A stretch of 64,000 nt of DNA from Hyunsoonleella aquatilis (GCF_014270105.1 NZ_JACNMF010000001.1:186001-250000); one strand, 5' to 3'; positions 36,147 to 45,190 are shown, counted from the first letter of the stretch. Numbers and translations are program-made. The notes: generated by a model from the letters alone, not told the origin.

Positions 36147-37452
36147 TTGGCTGTTTAAATATATTGACAATTCCCAGCTTGTTATTTTTAGAATATTTTT
36201 TGGCCTTTTGTGTTTCTTGGAATCCATTGGGGCCATTGCCACAGGCTGGGTAACCCGTGTGTTGGTAGAGCCAAAATTCACCTTTACCTTTATTGGTTTT
36301 GAATGGCTAAATATATTTCAAGGGCCAAGCATGTATGCCTACTATGCCTTCATGGGGCTTTTTGGAATATGCATCATGTTGGGCTACAAATATAAGTGGA
36401 GTATGTTTGGCTTCGCAGTGTTATGGGCAGGGTGCTATTTGATGCAAAAGTCGTCTTACAACAATCACTACTATTTGTTGATGCTAGTCAGTGCTATCAT
36501 GGTATTTTTACCTGCTAATCACGATATTTCCATTGATGCAAAACAGAACCCGAAACTGAAAACCAATGCCATGCCCCAATGGTGCCGATGGGTGTTTATT
36601 TTGCAATTATTCATCGTGTACACTTATGCTTCGGTAGCCAAGTTTTACCCAGATTGGTTGGATACTTCGTTTATCGAGCTTTTAATGAAAGGTAAAGCGC
36701 ATTACTATTTAATTGGAGATATTTTGCAACAAAAATGGGTGCATTATGTGCTGACCTATGGCGGGATTCTATTTGATGGCTTAATTGTACCGTTGTTACT
36801 CTTTAAGCCTACAAGGAATTGGGCTTTCATCATTTCTATAGGATTTCATCTATTCAATTCTATTGTGTTCCAAATAGGGATTTTTCCATATTTGGCTTTG
36901 GCGTTTTATTTGTTCTTTTTTGAACCAAAAACCGTTCGCAACATTTTCCTTAAAAGGAGGCCTTTTTATGAAGCTAGTGAAATTAAATTTCCCAAATTTC
37001 GGGATGCTTACGTTGTATTGTTTTCAATATATTTTGTGATTCAAATTGCATTGCCGTTGCGACACCATTTTTTTCAGGATGACGTGCTTTGGACCGAAGA
37101 GGGGCATCGCTTATCGTGGCGGATGATGTTAAGGGCAAAAAGAGGCTCAACGATTTATACCGTGGTGGACAAGGATTCAAAGGAAAGAATCATTATCAAT
37201 CAGAATGATTATTTGACCAAAAAGCAGCAACGAAGCGCGGGCACAAAACCCGACGTCATTTGGCAATTTGCCCAATATTTAAGAGCCGATTTCAAAAGTA
37301 AAGGACAAGATATTGCAGTGTACGTTAAAAGTAGGGTAAGCATTAATGGGAAACCCTTTCAGGATTTTATTGATTCTGAAGTCGATATTGCAAATATCCC
37401 TTGGGAACCATTAAAGCACAGCGATTGGATTTTGCCTTCAAAAAAAGAATAA
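36136..37452 (+). CDS. HTTM / vitamin K-dependent gamma-carboxylase-like membrane protein
   Basis: A multi-pass membrane protein of 438 residues. About eight hydrophobic helices cover residues 10-310, followed by a soluble C-terminal region of about 120 residues. The N-terminal region FKYIDNSQLVIFRIFFGLLC and the NHYYLLMLVSAIMVFLPANH segment match HTTM proteins, which are related to vitamin K-dependent gamma-glutamyl carboxylase. Flavobacterial members are common, but whether they carboxylate, epoxidise or do something else is unknown. The start overlaps ribF by 11 bases; no terminator follows, only a dispersed repeat. Confidence 0.85.
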   Translation: MLNNWLFKYIDNSQLVIFRIFFGLLCFLESIGAIATGWVTRVLVEPKFTFTFIGFEWLNIFQGPSMYAYYAFMGLFGICIMLGYKYKWSMFGFAVLWAGCYLMQKSSYNNHYYLLMLVSAIMVFLPANHDISIDAKQNPKLKTNAMPQWCRWVFILQLFIVYTYASVAKFYPDWLDTSFIELLMKGKAHYYLIGDILQQKWVHYVLTYGGILFDGLIVPLLLFKPTRNWAFIISIGFHLFNSIVFQIGIFPYLALAFYLFFFEPKTVRNIFLKRRPFYEASEIKFPKFRDAYVVLFSIYFVIQIALPLRHHFFQDDVLWTEEGHRLSWRMMLRAKRGSTIYTVVDKDSKERIIINQNDYLTKKQQRSAGTKPDVIWQFAQYLRADFKSKGQDIAVYVKSRVSINGKPFQDFIDSEVDIANIPWEPLKHSDWILPSKKE

Positions 37453-37463
37453 ATTGAAAAGAA

Positions 37464-37534
37464 CTCCCCGACACTTTAAGTCGGGGTTTCCGTTGAAATT
37501 GTCATTCCCGTGAAAACGGGAATCTAAATAAATG
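37464..37534 (+). repeat. Compound two-hairpin dispersed repeat, copy B
   Basis: Module 1 is the hairpin CCCCGAC/GTCGGGG (37466-37472, 37480-37486). The linker TTTCCGTTGAAATTGTC follows, then module 2 hairpin ATTCCCG/CGGGAAT (37504-37510, 37517-37523) and CTAAATAAA. It sits in the interval between the HTTM gene and serS and may act as a terminator for the former. The stem-1 sequence differs from copy A but pairs equally well. Confidence 0.8.
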
Positions 37535-37621
37535 AATTTCGGTTTTCAGGAAAAAGACTTACAAAAAATTAACAAAGTAATCGGGTGCCTTTAATTTGAT
37601 AATTGTAGTTACAAGAAATTC

Positions 37622-37651
37622 TTTGTTTCCTGTCGTAATTCCTTAAATTTG
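37622..37651 (+). promoter_or_regulatory. Bacteroidota-type promoter of serS
   Basis: TTTG (37622-37625), 18-base spacer, TAAATTTG (37644-37651), an exact match to the consensus. The serS ATG at 37670 follows 18 bases after the -7 box, giving a very short leader. Confidence 0.8.
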
Positions 37652-37669
37652 TCGCTTAAATTTTAAACC

Positions 37670-38941
37670 ATGCTACAAGTCCCATTTATTAGAGAGCACA
37701 AAACAGAAGTCATTGAACGCCTAGCAAAAAGGAACATCGATGCTGAAAAAATGATTGAGGAAGTGATTGCTTTGGATGAAAAACGACGAAGCACGCAGTC
37801 CGAATTGGATAATACTTTGGCCGAATCCAACTCGATTTCAAAAGAAATTGGAGGATTGTTCAAATCGGGAAAAGTGGAGGAGGCGAATGCTCTAAAGGCA
37901 AAAACCGGAACGTTGAAAGAAGCTTCAAAAACGCTCGCGGAAACGTTGAATACCACGGCGAATGATTTAAAAGAATTACTATATCAAATTCCAAATGTAC
38001 CTCATGCTTCAGTACCCCAAGGAAATTCTGAGGACGATAACGAAGAAGTATTTAAAGAGGGTGAAATTCCTGAGTTACATGGCAACGCGTTGCCACACTG
38101 GGAATTGGCTAAAAAGTACGACATCATCGATTTCGAACTGGGGAATAAGGTTACGGGTGCGGGATTTCCAGTTTACAAAGGAAAAGGAGCCAAACTACAA
38201 CGTGCCCTGATTACTTATTTTTTGGATAAAAATACGGAGGCCGGTTATACCGAATATCAGTTGCCACTTTTGGTAAATGAGGATTCGGGTATTGGAACAG
38301 GCCAATTGCCAGATAAAGAGGGACAGATGTATCATGTTACTGAGGATAATCTGTATTTGATTCCTACTGCCGAAGTACCTGGGACCAATATTTTTAGGGA
38401 TGTGGTATTAAACGAAAGCGATTTGCCTATTGGCATTACGGGCTATACCCCATGTTTCCGTCGTGAAGCTGGGAGTTACGGTGCGCATGTTAGGGGCCTC
38501 AACCGGTTGCACCAGTTTGATAAGGTGGAAATTATCAGAGTGGAGCACCCATCTAAATCTTATGATGCTTTGGACGGTATGGTAAATCACGTTAAAGACA
38601 TTTTAAAAGAACTCAAATTGCCCTACAGGATTTTGCGACTTTGTGGTGGCGATACTTCTTTTGCTTCCGCATTGACCTATGATTTTGAAGTATATTCAAC
38701 GGCTCAAGAACGGTGGCTGGAAATCTCTTCGGTTTCCAACTTTGAAACCTTTCAGGCCAATCGACTAAAACTTCGATTTAAAAACAACGAAGGAAAAAAT
38801 GAACTGGCCCATACACTAAATGGTTCGTCTTTGGCGTTACCAAGAGTGCTGGCTGGAATTTTAGAAAATTACCAGACAGAAGAGGGTATTGTGATTCCGG
38901 AGGTGTTGCGTTCTTATACGGGTTTTGATATTATAAAGTAA
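37670..38941 (+). CDS. serS: Serine-tRNA ligase
   Basis: Class II synthetase charging tRNA-Ser (and tRNA-Sec where present). The 423-residue protein has an N-terminal coiled-coil arm (about 25-100) that grips the long variable arm of tRNA. Catalytic motifs follow: motif 2 TPCFRREAGSYG, and motif 3 near the end with NGSSLALPRVLAGILENYQ. Length is normal. It is monocistronic with a perfect upstream promoter and no obvious terminator; the following region of about 880 bases is sparsely coding. Confidence 0.96.
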   Translation: MLQVPFIREHKTEVIERLAKRNIDAEKMIEEVIALDEKRRSTQSELDNTLAESNSISKEIGGLFKSGKVEEANALKAKTGTLKEASKTLAETLNTTANDLKELLYQIPNVPHASVPQGNSEDDNEEVFKEGEIPELHGNALPHWELAKKYDIIDFELGNKVTGAGFPVYKGKGAKLQRALITYFLDKNTEAGYTEYQLPLLVNEDSGIGTGQLPDKEGQMYHVTEDNLYLIPTAEVPGTNIFRDVVLNESDLPIGITGYTPCFRREAGSYGAHVRGLNRLHQFDKVEIIRVEHPSKSYDALDGMVNHVKDILKELKLPYRILRLCGGDTSFASALTYDFEVYSTAQERWLEISSVSNFETFQANRLKLRFKNNEGKNELAHTLNGSSLALPRVLAGILENYQTEEGIVIPEVLRSYTGFDIIK

Positions 38942-39082
38942 GTAAAAACCTTCTAAAAACCAATACGCAATCGATGAAACGCATATTTTCAATGCTGTTT
39001 AACGATTATTGTCGAAATTTCTTTGTGTTTTCTTGGTTATTTAGGACTTTTATGCTAACCAAAATGATTAACCTACTTAACC

Positions 39083-39205
39083 ATGAAAAACGTAAAGCGC
39101 ATCATCCTGCTTATCACACTTCTTTTTTTGGCTAGTAAAGTTTTATTCTCAGATTTCACTTTGGAAAAATCTGAAAATGAAGCTGTAGCAGTTGTGAAAA
39201 AATAA
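39083..39205 (+). CDS. Possible 40-residue membrane or exported peptide
   Basis: ATG at 39083 opens 40 codons ending in TAA. The peptide begins with a basic stretch (MKNVKR), continues with a hydrophobic helix (IILLITLLFLA, SKVLF) and ends with an acidic/basic tail (SDFTLEKSENEAVAVVKK). It therefore resembles a small signal-anchored or secreted peptide of the kind frequent in flavobacteria. It has no recognised family. A hairpin follows 44 bases downstream. It could be a real microprotein or chance. Confidence 0.45.
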   Translation: MKNVKRIILLITLLFLASKVLFSDFTLEKSENEAVAVVKK

Positions 39206-39302
39206 CCCTTTTTACATACTGATAAAAGCTGTCCCCAATCGAGTGTTGCTGTTATTTTTTATAACAGTGGTTTAGTTAATAGAACTATTATTTTGGTTGG
39301 TT

Positions 39303-39331
39303 ATGCCCGAATGTTATGTTCGGGCATTTTT
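39303..39331 (+). terminator. Intrinsic terminator in the serS-lipoprotein gap
   Basis: ATGCCCGAA/TTCGGGCAT (39303-39311, 39319-39327) with a seven-base loop and five T. It terminates whatever is transcribed through the 40-codon ORF or a non-coding RNA upstream. Confidence 0.85.
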
Positions 39332-39823
39332 GGTTGTGTTTCTAATATTGGAATAAAAGTTTCCGATTCTTTTAGCAATGATGTATAAGGTTGTAACATG
39401 GATATAAAGTTGTCATCGATATTTTTTGGATTAATGCTTTAGTATAATGCATTCTGCTAAGAAGTAATAGTTTATTGTGATGGGTCATTAACCTTAAAAC
39501 ATTCTGTTACGGTTTTTCCGCAGCACGAATTTTGATTTTTCGATAAATCGTGAAAAATTTACCTAAAATAGCTTGTACTCTCTTTTTTTTTTTTTTTTGA
39601 TTTGTGACGTTCAAAGTATAAAACTAGATTTAGTCTATGTCGGTTGAAGTATTTTGAACGTAAGTTGCAACAAGATCAGCGCTGATTATTTTTCGCATTG
39701 CGGGATTTGTTTAAGTTTTAGACCGCTTAAACAGCATGAGATAGACTACAAAAATAGACTGAATAATCATTTTGTCGAACAAGTCAGTTTTAATTTTTAA
39801 AAACTGATTTTAAATTTATTCTA

Positions 39824-40309
39824 ATGCAAAAATTAAATGTTTTAATATTTTTTATTTCAATGCTCTTTGTTTCTTGTTCTAATAATGACCAAAATGATTT
39901 GGTCGATTCTGAGCAAGAATATATTGAAACCACAAATTTGATGGATTTTATCGAAAAGTCTAATCCAAAATCAACTGCTAAAGGAAGTGCAGGTTGGCCT
40001 TATACGGGATGTAAAGAATTTACGATAAAGGTAGGTTCGGATGCAATTGGAGGTACAGTTGAAACAAAGGTTAATCACTGTTGCAATAAAGGGGTATGTG
40101 CTGCCGCCCCAATTTGGAACCTTATAATTGGAATTTTTGGAGGAAACCAAACGTTTTTCTCTGACCCTACTTTAAAGCCAGTAGACGTTGTAGAATCGTC
40201 CCTAATACCAATTGGAGATTATGATGTAAAGGTAAAAGAAACGTCATATTCTTTAAATGAAGATGGAGAAATAATAGATTTGTTATATGTTGGGCATAAA
40301 GTAAGATAA
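39824..40309 (+). CDS. Unrecognised Cys-containing lipoprotein
   Basis: A 161-residue probable lipoprotein, LFVSC with the acylated Cys18, followed by an Asn/Asp-rich linker. The mature part has four further cysteines at 63, 86, 87 and 92 in the pattern TGCKEFTIKVG, then NHCCNKGVC, suggesting two disulfides or a metal site. An Asn/Trp-rich strand region follows (IWNLIIGIFGG, 97-107). I do not recognise the family. It is AT-rich like its surroundings, lies behind an interval full of inverted repeats and is followed 73 bases later by an RDD-family gene, so it may belong to a recently acquired block. Confidence 0.6.
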   Translation: MQKLNVLIFFISMLFVSCSNNDQNDLVDSEQEYIETTNLMDFIEKSNPKSTAKGSAGWPYTGCKEFTIKVGSDAIGGTVETKVNHCCNKGVCAAAPIWNLIIGIFGGNQTFFSDPTLKPVDVVESSLIPIGDYDVKVKETSYSLNEDGEIIDLLYVGHKVR

Positions 40310-40382
40310 GACTACACGAATAGTGTTAGGCTAAATATAATGCCATTTTATTACTTTATTTATATCGTTAATTTGTTGTTTT

Positions 40383-40823
40383 ATGATAGATAACCTGGGA
40401 TTGAAAACAAAGAGAATTTTGTCTTTTGGTGTTGATATTTCAATATTGAACACTTTTGTGGATTTTTTGATAACAAATTATATATTGCATGAATGGTCTT
40501 ATGACTTTTATGTTCTTGGACAAGAGTTCACGGTTAACTTAAGCTATAGTTGGGTAATTTGCCTATTATACTTTTTTGCTTTTGATATTTTTAACAGTGG
40601 ATGTACCGTTGGCAAAATGCTTTTTAATTTAAACTTGGTTAGTCCAAGATCTAAACCGAAACAATCAATTTTATTGTTGCGTACATTGGTGAAATCCGTG
40701 TGTATTCTTTTAATGCCTTTATTTGCGATTTTATATTTAGCTTTTGATAAAATCTTTTACGATGAATGGTTCAAGATATATATTGTAGAAAGTGGTAAGA
40801 GAGATGTGCCGTTACAATCTTAA
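40383..40823 (+). CDS. RDD family membrane protein
   Basis: Small inner-membrane protein of 146 residues. RDD-like residues are visible: an Arg (KTKRILSFGVDISIL, the RxxSxxVD start) and the NSGCTVGKMLFNLNLVS segment typical of the RDD loop, with LLLRTLVK after it. Three membrane helices are predicted (about 10-32, 52-72, 100-124). RDD proteins have been linked to ion or solute transport, but this one's role is unknown. It follows the unrecognised lipoprotein and is ended by a good terminator. Confidence 0.78.
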   Translation: MIDNLGLKTKRILSFGVDISILNTFVDFLITNYILHEWSYDFYVLGQEFTVNLSYSWVICLLYFFAFDIFNSGCTVGKMLFNLNLVSPRSKPKQSILLLRTLVKSVCILLMPLFAILYLAFDKIFYDEWFKIYIVESGKRDVPLQS

Positions 40824-40844
40824 AGTAGTTTAAAAATGGATTGG

Positions 40845-40880
40845 AGCCTGTTGTATTTCAAATGCAACAGGCTTTAATTT
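40845..40880 (+). terminator. Terminator of the RDD gene
   Basis: Stem of AGCCTGTTGTATT with AATGCAACAGGCT (40845-40857, 40861-40873) including one G-T pair, a three-base loop and a TTTAATTTT tail. Located 22 bases after the RDD stop codon. Confidence 0.85.
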
Positions 40881-40959
40881 TATATAAGGAATGAATAGAA
40901 AAAGAAATAAATTTTTAGTTGTTTCTTGTAGTCTATTTGAGATTATTATATTTACCATT

Positions 40960-42735
40960 ATGAGATGGATTGTTGTCATGTTTTTATTTTTCTCGGCAAT
41001 GGTATTTTCGCAAAGCGAAATCCTTGCCAAGGAGTATTACAAAAGTGGAGATTTTGAAAAGGCACTTTACGAGTACAAGAAACTGTACGCCAAATCGCCT
41101 TCAAACATCAACCATATCAAGCGGATTATAGACACACAGCAACAGTTGGAGCTCTATGACGAAGCGGAAGCCTTCATTATTAAGATATTGGGAAGGACCA
41201 AATACCCCGCATTTTATGTCACCTTGGGGCATAATTATCAGTTGAAAGGGGATGCCGAAAAGGCCAACGAAAATTACAACACAGCAATTAATAGCTTGAT
41301 GGTCAACCCTAACAATGCCTTTTCAGTAGCCCGAAGTTTTCAGGAACACGCCCTGTTGGACCAAGCGGCCACCACTTACGAAAAGGCCATGGAATTAAAA
41401 CCAAAATTGAATTTTAAACTTCAGTTGGCACAGATTTATGGTGAACAAGGGCATATTGAAAAGATGTTCCTAAACTACATTGGTTTTGCGGAAAAAAATC
41501 CTATTTCATTATCCAATATCAAAAGGGCCATTAATGATTTTATCAGTGAAGACGGTTCCACTGAAAACAATATCATACTCAGAAAACTTCTGATAAAAAA
41601 AATCCAGCAGGATCCGAATGTTCTTTGGAACGAAATGCTCAGTTGGCTGTTTGTGCAACAAAAGGACTTCAGCAAAGCGTTTGCACAGGAAAAGGCGATT
41701 TTTGCTAGGCAACCCGAAAGCCTCTTCAGAATTATTGAACTAGGTCAAATTGCAGTAAACGAAAACCGATATGAGGACGCAAAATCTATTTTCACTTTTG
41801 TTGTTGAGAAGGCTCAGGATATTGATACGATTTTGATGGCCTATAACGATTTGTTGCAAATTGAAGCGGAACAAGGTGATGCAACAAATTTTGAAGCACT
41901 TCAAACTAAATACATAGAACTTTTTGACACCTACGGAACCTTTGCCCAAACCTTGGAATTACAAATTGCCTATGCCCATTTTTTGGCGTTTTATATGAAT
42001 AAAACGGAAGAGGCTACTGCCTTTTTAGAGGAAACCTTAAAATTGCCCCTAACCGTGCAACAGAAAGCGCAAGTGAAGTTGGAACTTGGGGATATTTTGG
42101 TAGTGCAGGAGGAATTTAACAAGGCGCTTATCTATTTCACCCAAATACAGCGCAACCTTAAAAACAGTACGATTTCCCAGCAAGCGCGCTTTAAAGTGGC
42201 TAAAACCAGTTATTATAAAGGCGATTTTAAATGGGCGGAATCACAGCTCAAAATTTTGAAGTCGTCAACATCTCAATTGATTGCCAATGATGCCTTGGAT
42301 TTAAAACTCCTGATTTCGGATAATAAATATGAAGATTCCTTACAAACTGCTCTAAAACTTTACGCAAAAGCCGATTTGTTGGCCTTTCAAAATAGAAATG
42401 ACGAAGCCATCACTCTTTTGGACAAGGTTTTGGACGAACATAAAACCGAACCGATTATTCCACAGGCACTGTACAAGCAAGCCGAACTTTTTGAAAAGAA
42501 AAAGCAATTTGAAAGGGCAGAAGCCAATTATCAATACATCATTGAAAATTATCGGGATGGGATTTTAGTGGACAACGCCATTTACAGTTTGGCAGAACTG
42601 TATATGAATCATCTAAATCAACCTGAAAAGGCCAAAAACCTTTACAAGGATATTGTGTTCAACCACGAGGATAGCATCTATTTTGTGGATGCACGGAAAA
42701 AATTCCGAAGATTAAGAGGTGATGCTATTAATTGA
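40960..42735 (+). CDS. Exported tetratricopeptide repeat protein
   Basis: Protein of 591 residues from the ATG at 40960, which gives a clean signal peptide (MRWIVVMFLFFSAMVFSQ) and is preferred over an in-frame ATG at 40891. Many TPR-like helical pairs cover nearly the whole mature chain, with repeats such as YYKSGDFEKALYEYKKLYAK near the start and AEANYQYIIENYRDGILVDN near the end. TPR arrays act as protein-binding scaffolds; exported ones in Bacteroidota often take part in gliding or secretion complexes, but nothing specific is visible. It overlaps the SemiSWEET-like gene by 14 bases. Confidence 0.85.
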   Translation: MRWIVVMFLFFSAMVFSQSEILAKEYYKSGDFEKALYEYKKLYAKSPSNINHIKRIIDTQQQLELYDEAEAFIIKILGRTKYPAFYVTLGHNYQLKGDAEKANENYNTAINSLMVNPNNAFSVARSFQEHALLDQAATTYEKAMELKPKLNFKLQLAQIYGEQGHIEKMFLNYIGFAEKNPISLSNIKRAINDFISEDGSTENNIILRKLLIKKIQQDPNVLWNEMLSWLFVQQKDFSKAFAQEKAIFARQPESLFRIIELGQIAVNENRYEDAKSIFTFVVEKAQDIDTILMAYNDLLQIEAEQGDATNFEALQTKYIELFDTYGTFAQTLELQIAYAHFLAFYMNKTEEATAFLEETLKLPLTVQQKAQVKLELGDILVVQEEFNKALIYFTQIQRNLKNSTISQQARFKVAKTSYYKGDFKWAESQLKILKSSTSQLIANDALDLKLLISDNKYEDSLQTALKLYAKADLLAFQNRNDEAITLLDKVLDEHKTEPIIPQALYKQAELFEKKKQFERAEANYQYIIENYRDGILVDNAIYSLAELYMNHLNQPEKAKNLYKDIVFNHEDSIYFVDARKKFRRLRGDAIN

Positions 42736-43006
42736 TAGTTTGAATAACAATCTTTATGAAATCGTGGGTTTCCTCGCGGCGTTCTTGACAACCGCCGCTT
42801 TTCTACCTCAAGTCTATAAAACTTGGAAAACCAAAGACGTATCTAGTTTGTCCTTGCCCATGTTGCTCATATTCCTTGTAGGCATAATTTTATGGCTCAT
42901 TTATGGTATTTTTCTAAACAGTCCCTCCATGGTTTTTGCCAATGCCGTCACTGTAATTTCGGCTACTTTACTGATTTATTTCAAAATCCGATATTCGAAA
43001 AAATAG
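42722..43006 (+). CDS. SemiSWEET family sugar transporter
   Basis: Inner-membrane protein of 94 residues forming one three-helix bundle, the SemiSWEET unit that works as a homodimer. The PQ motif AAFLPQVYKTWKTKD (about 22-36) is the family mark, and PMLLIFLVGIILWLIYGIF the next helix. Bacterial SemiSWEETs move sugars down their gradient. The ATG at 42722 overlaps the TPR gene by 14 bases; a GTG one codon upstream is also possible. Confidence 0.88.
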   Translation: MLLIDSLNNNLYEIVGFLAAFLTTAAFLPQVYKTWKTKDVSSLSLPMLLIFLVGIILWLIYGIFLNSPSMVFANAVTVISATLLIYFKIRYSKK

Positions 43007-43223
43007 CATGCATTTATTCCAGATTTTTCAAATTGAAAACCCTTCAATCAAAACCCTATTAAACCGATGTGAATTAGGTAATTATTAATAAATTGTTAAA
43101 TTTGATATTGAAAATTTACAAAAATCATTGATTTTCAGAAAATTTTCAAATTTTTGAACTAATATTGCACTCTCTTTTAAGAGATTTTTTAAAGTTTAGT
43201 ATCAACATTAAATATCACAGACT

Positions 43224-44324
43224 ATGAAAATTGGTGTTCCTATTGAAATTAAAAACAATGAAAACCGGGTGGGTATGACGCCTTCAGGGGTTTTCGAATT
43301 GACTAAAAGAAACCATGCCGTTTATGTTCAAAAAAACGCGGGATTCAACAGTGGTTTTCTGGATGAAGATTATCAAAACGCTGGGGCCATTATTTTGGAT
43401 ACCATCGAAGAGATTTACGATGTAGCCGAAATGATTGTAAAAGTGAAGGAACCCATTGAGCAGGAATATAGTTTGATTAAGGAAGACCAAGTGGTGTTTA
43501 CCTATTTTCATTTTGCATCGAGCGAAGTATTGACAAAGGCGATGATCGATAGCAAGGCGGTTTGCATTGCCTACGAAACGGTGGAGGATGCCGATGGCTC
43601 ATTGCCATTATTGATTCCAATGTCTGAAGTGGCAGGGCGCATGTCCATCCAACAGGGCGCAAAATATTTGGAAAAACCCATCCAAGGACGTGGTATTTTA
43701 TTGGGAGGCATTCCTGGTGTGCCACCGGCAAAAGTATTGATTTTAGGTGCTGGAGTGGTTGGTGTTCAGGCGGCAAGAATGGCTGCTGGGTTGGGGGCCA
43801 ATGTTTTTATTTTAGACATCAATATGAAGGCATTGCGACGCGTGAGTGAAACCATGCCGAATAACGTAATCAGTGAGTTTTCTAGCGAATATAATATCCG
43901 AAAACATATCAAGGACTCAGATTTGATTATTGGTGGGGTACTGATAAAAGGGGCAAAAGCACCGAAGCTCATCACAAAGGATATGCTAAAAGATATGCGC
44001 CACGGTACCGTTATGGTGGATGTTGCCGTGGACCAAGGCGGTTGTTTTGAAACTACCAGGCCCACTACTCATCAAGATCCGACTTATATTATTGACGAAG
44101 TGGTGCACTACAGTGTGGCAAATATGCCGGGTGCTGTACCTTACACTTCCACAATGGGCTTAACCAACGTCACTCTGCCGTACGTCATAAAATTGGCAAA
44201 CGAAGGCTGGAAAAAAGCCTGCGATACTTCGCCATCATTGGCAAAGGGACTCAATATTGTTAACGGAAAAATTGTATATAAAGAAATTGCCGAAGCATTT
44301 GATTTGGAGTTTGAAACAGCTTAA
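43224..44324 (+). CDS. ald: Alanine dehydrogenase
   Basis: Oxidatively deaminates L-alanine to pyruvate and ammonia with NAD. The 366-residue protein carries the active-site residues seen in the family, Arg15 (ENRVGMTP), Lys75 (IVKVKEP) and His96 (TYFHFAS). Its NAD-binding GAGVVGVQAA segment lies at about 174-183, followed by VVHYSVANMPGAVP, where Asn and Met line the pocket. Length is standard for the octameric/hexameric enzyme. A TAATATTG at 43160-43167 resembles a -7 box but lacks a -33 partner. Confidence 0.95.
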   Translation: MKIGVPIEIKNNENRVGMTPSGVFELTKRNHAVYVQKNAGFNSGFLDEDYQNAGAIILDTIEEIYDVAEMIVKVKEPIEQEYSLIKEDQVVFTYFHFASSEVLTKAMIDSKAVCIAYETVEDADGSLPLLIPMSEVAGRMSIQQGAKYLEKPIQGRGILLGGIPGVPPAKVLILGAGVVGVQAARMAAGLGANVFILDINMKALRRVSETMPNNVISEFSSEYNIRKHIKDSDLIIGGVLIKGAKAPKLITKDMLKDMRHGTVMVDVAVDQGGCFETTRPTTHQDPTYIIDEVVHYSVANMPGAVPYTSTMGLTNVTLPYVIKLANEGWKKACDTSPSLAKGLNIVNGKIVYKEIAEAFDLEFETA

Positions 44325-44417
44325 ATCATTTTATCTGACAAAATTTCATGGATTAAAATTGGTGCAATTATTGCTATCTTTATGAAGTGATTTGAATACA
44401 AATTAAAAATTGAAATT

Positions 44418-45113
44418 ATGTTTGGATATTATATATTAATTGGAGCTATTGCTCTAGTAAGTTGGTTGGTTAGCAATACTTTAAAACGAAAGTTTGACAA
44501 GTATTCAAAAGTGCAACTTCGCAATGGTATGAGTGGCGCCGAAGTGGCCCAAAAAATGTTGGCCGACCACGGTATTTATGATGTTGAGGTGATTTCCACT
44601 GCAGGTCGATTAACCGACCATTATAATCCCAAGGACAAAACTGTAAATTTAAGTGAAGCAGTTTACAATCAAAGAAACGCTGCTTCGGCGGCTGTTGCCG
44701 CTCACGAAGTGGGGCATGCTGTGCAACACGCGCAGGCCTATAGTTGGTTGCAAATGCGATCCACTTTAGTGCCAGTTGTAAGCGTAAGTTCTGGGATGTC
44801 TCAATGGTTAATTATTGGAGGTCTTGTTTTAGGCGGTGCCGCTGGGGTGGGCCTTGGTTGGTGGGTAGCCGCATTGGGTGTAGCAATGATGGGGTTTGCA
44901 ACGCTGTTTAGCTTTATTACGTTACCGGTGGAATACGACGCCAGTAACAGGGCATTGGCTTGGTTAAAAAATAAAAATATCGTCACGCCTGAAGAATATG
45001 TAGGTTCCGAAGATGCCTTAAAATGGGCTGCAAGAACGTATTTGGTGGCGGCCATTGGTGCTTTGGCCAACCTTTTATATTGGGCCTTGCAGGTTTTTGG
45101 AGGTCGCGATTAA
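44418..45113 (+). CDS. Zinc metallopeptidase, YugP family (DUF/PF04298)
   Basis: Membrane peptidase of 231 residues. An N-terminal helix (about 3-20) precedes the catalytic part with AAHEVGHAVQHA (95-106; two zinc His and Glu97), and more helices (about 120-170) plus a final helix (about 208-228) follow. Flavobacterial members resemble YugP of Bacillus; the natural substrates are not known. The gene is monocistronic and ends in a strong terminator. Confidence 0.9.
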   Translation: MFGYYILIGAIALVSWLVSNTLKRKFDKYSKVQLRNGMSGAEVAQKMLADHGIYDVEVISTAGRLTDHYNPKDKTVNLSEAVYNQRNAASAAVAAHEVGHAVQHAQAYSWLQMRSTLVPVVSVSSGMSQWLIIGGLVLGGAAGVGLGWWVAALGVAMMGFATLFSFITLPVEYDASNRALAWLKNKNIVTPEEYVGSEDALKWAARTYLVAAIGALANLLYWALQVFGGRD

Positions 45114-45133
45114 CCATAAAAACATAAAACTTA

Positions 45134-45164
45134 AAAGCTCTGAAATTCTTCAGGGCTTTTTTTT
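45134..45164 (+). terminator. Terminator of the zinc metallopeptidase gene
   Basis: AAAGCTCTGAA/TTCAGGGCTTT (45134-45144, 45149-45159) with one G-T pair and a four-base loop, ending in eight T. Confidence 0.9.
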
Positions 45165-45190
45165 GTTTCTTTACATTTCTTTTGAATCCC

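Larger units (their letters stand above)
38942..39823. other. Sparsely coding AT-rich interval with palindromes
   Basis: About 880 bases between serS and an unrecognised lipoprotein gene, much longer than any other gap in the window. It holds a 40-codon ORF (39083-39205), a hairpin CTGTTAT/ATAACAG (39249-39255, 39261-39267), a terminator (39303-39331) and a run of 16 T (39583-39598). Downstream are several inverted repeats: 9-base ACGTTCAAA/TTTGAACGT (39607-39615, 39653-39661), a 12-base palindrome ATCAGCGCTGAT (39675-39686), TGTTTAAG/CTTAAACA (39708-39715, 39726-39733) and TCAGTTTT/AAAACTGA (39784-39791, 39800-39807). Confidence 0.7.

Noticed and set aside
39583-39598. 16-T run as a functional element
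   Set aside because: A homopolymer could be chance or sequencing-sensitive; without a stem directly before it, it is not a terminator.
38942-39823. Transposase or IS remnant in the long gap
   Set aside because: No transposase-like reading frame and no matching ends with target duplications could be seen.
43160-43167. Promoter of alanine dehydrogenase
   Set aside because: Only TAATATTG is seen, with no TTTG at the right distance.
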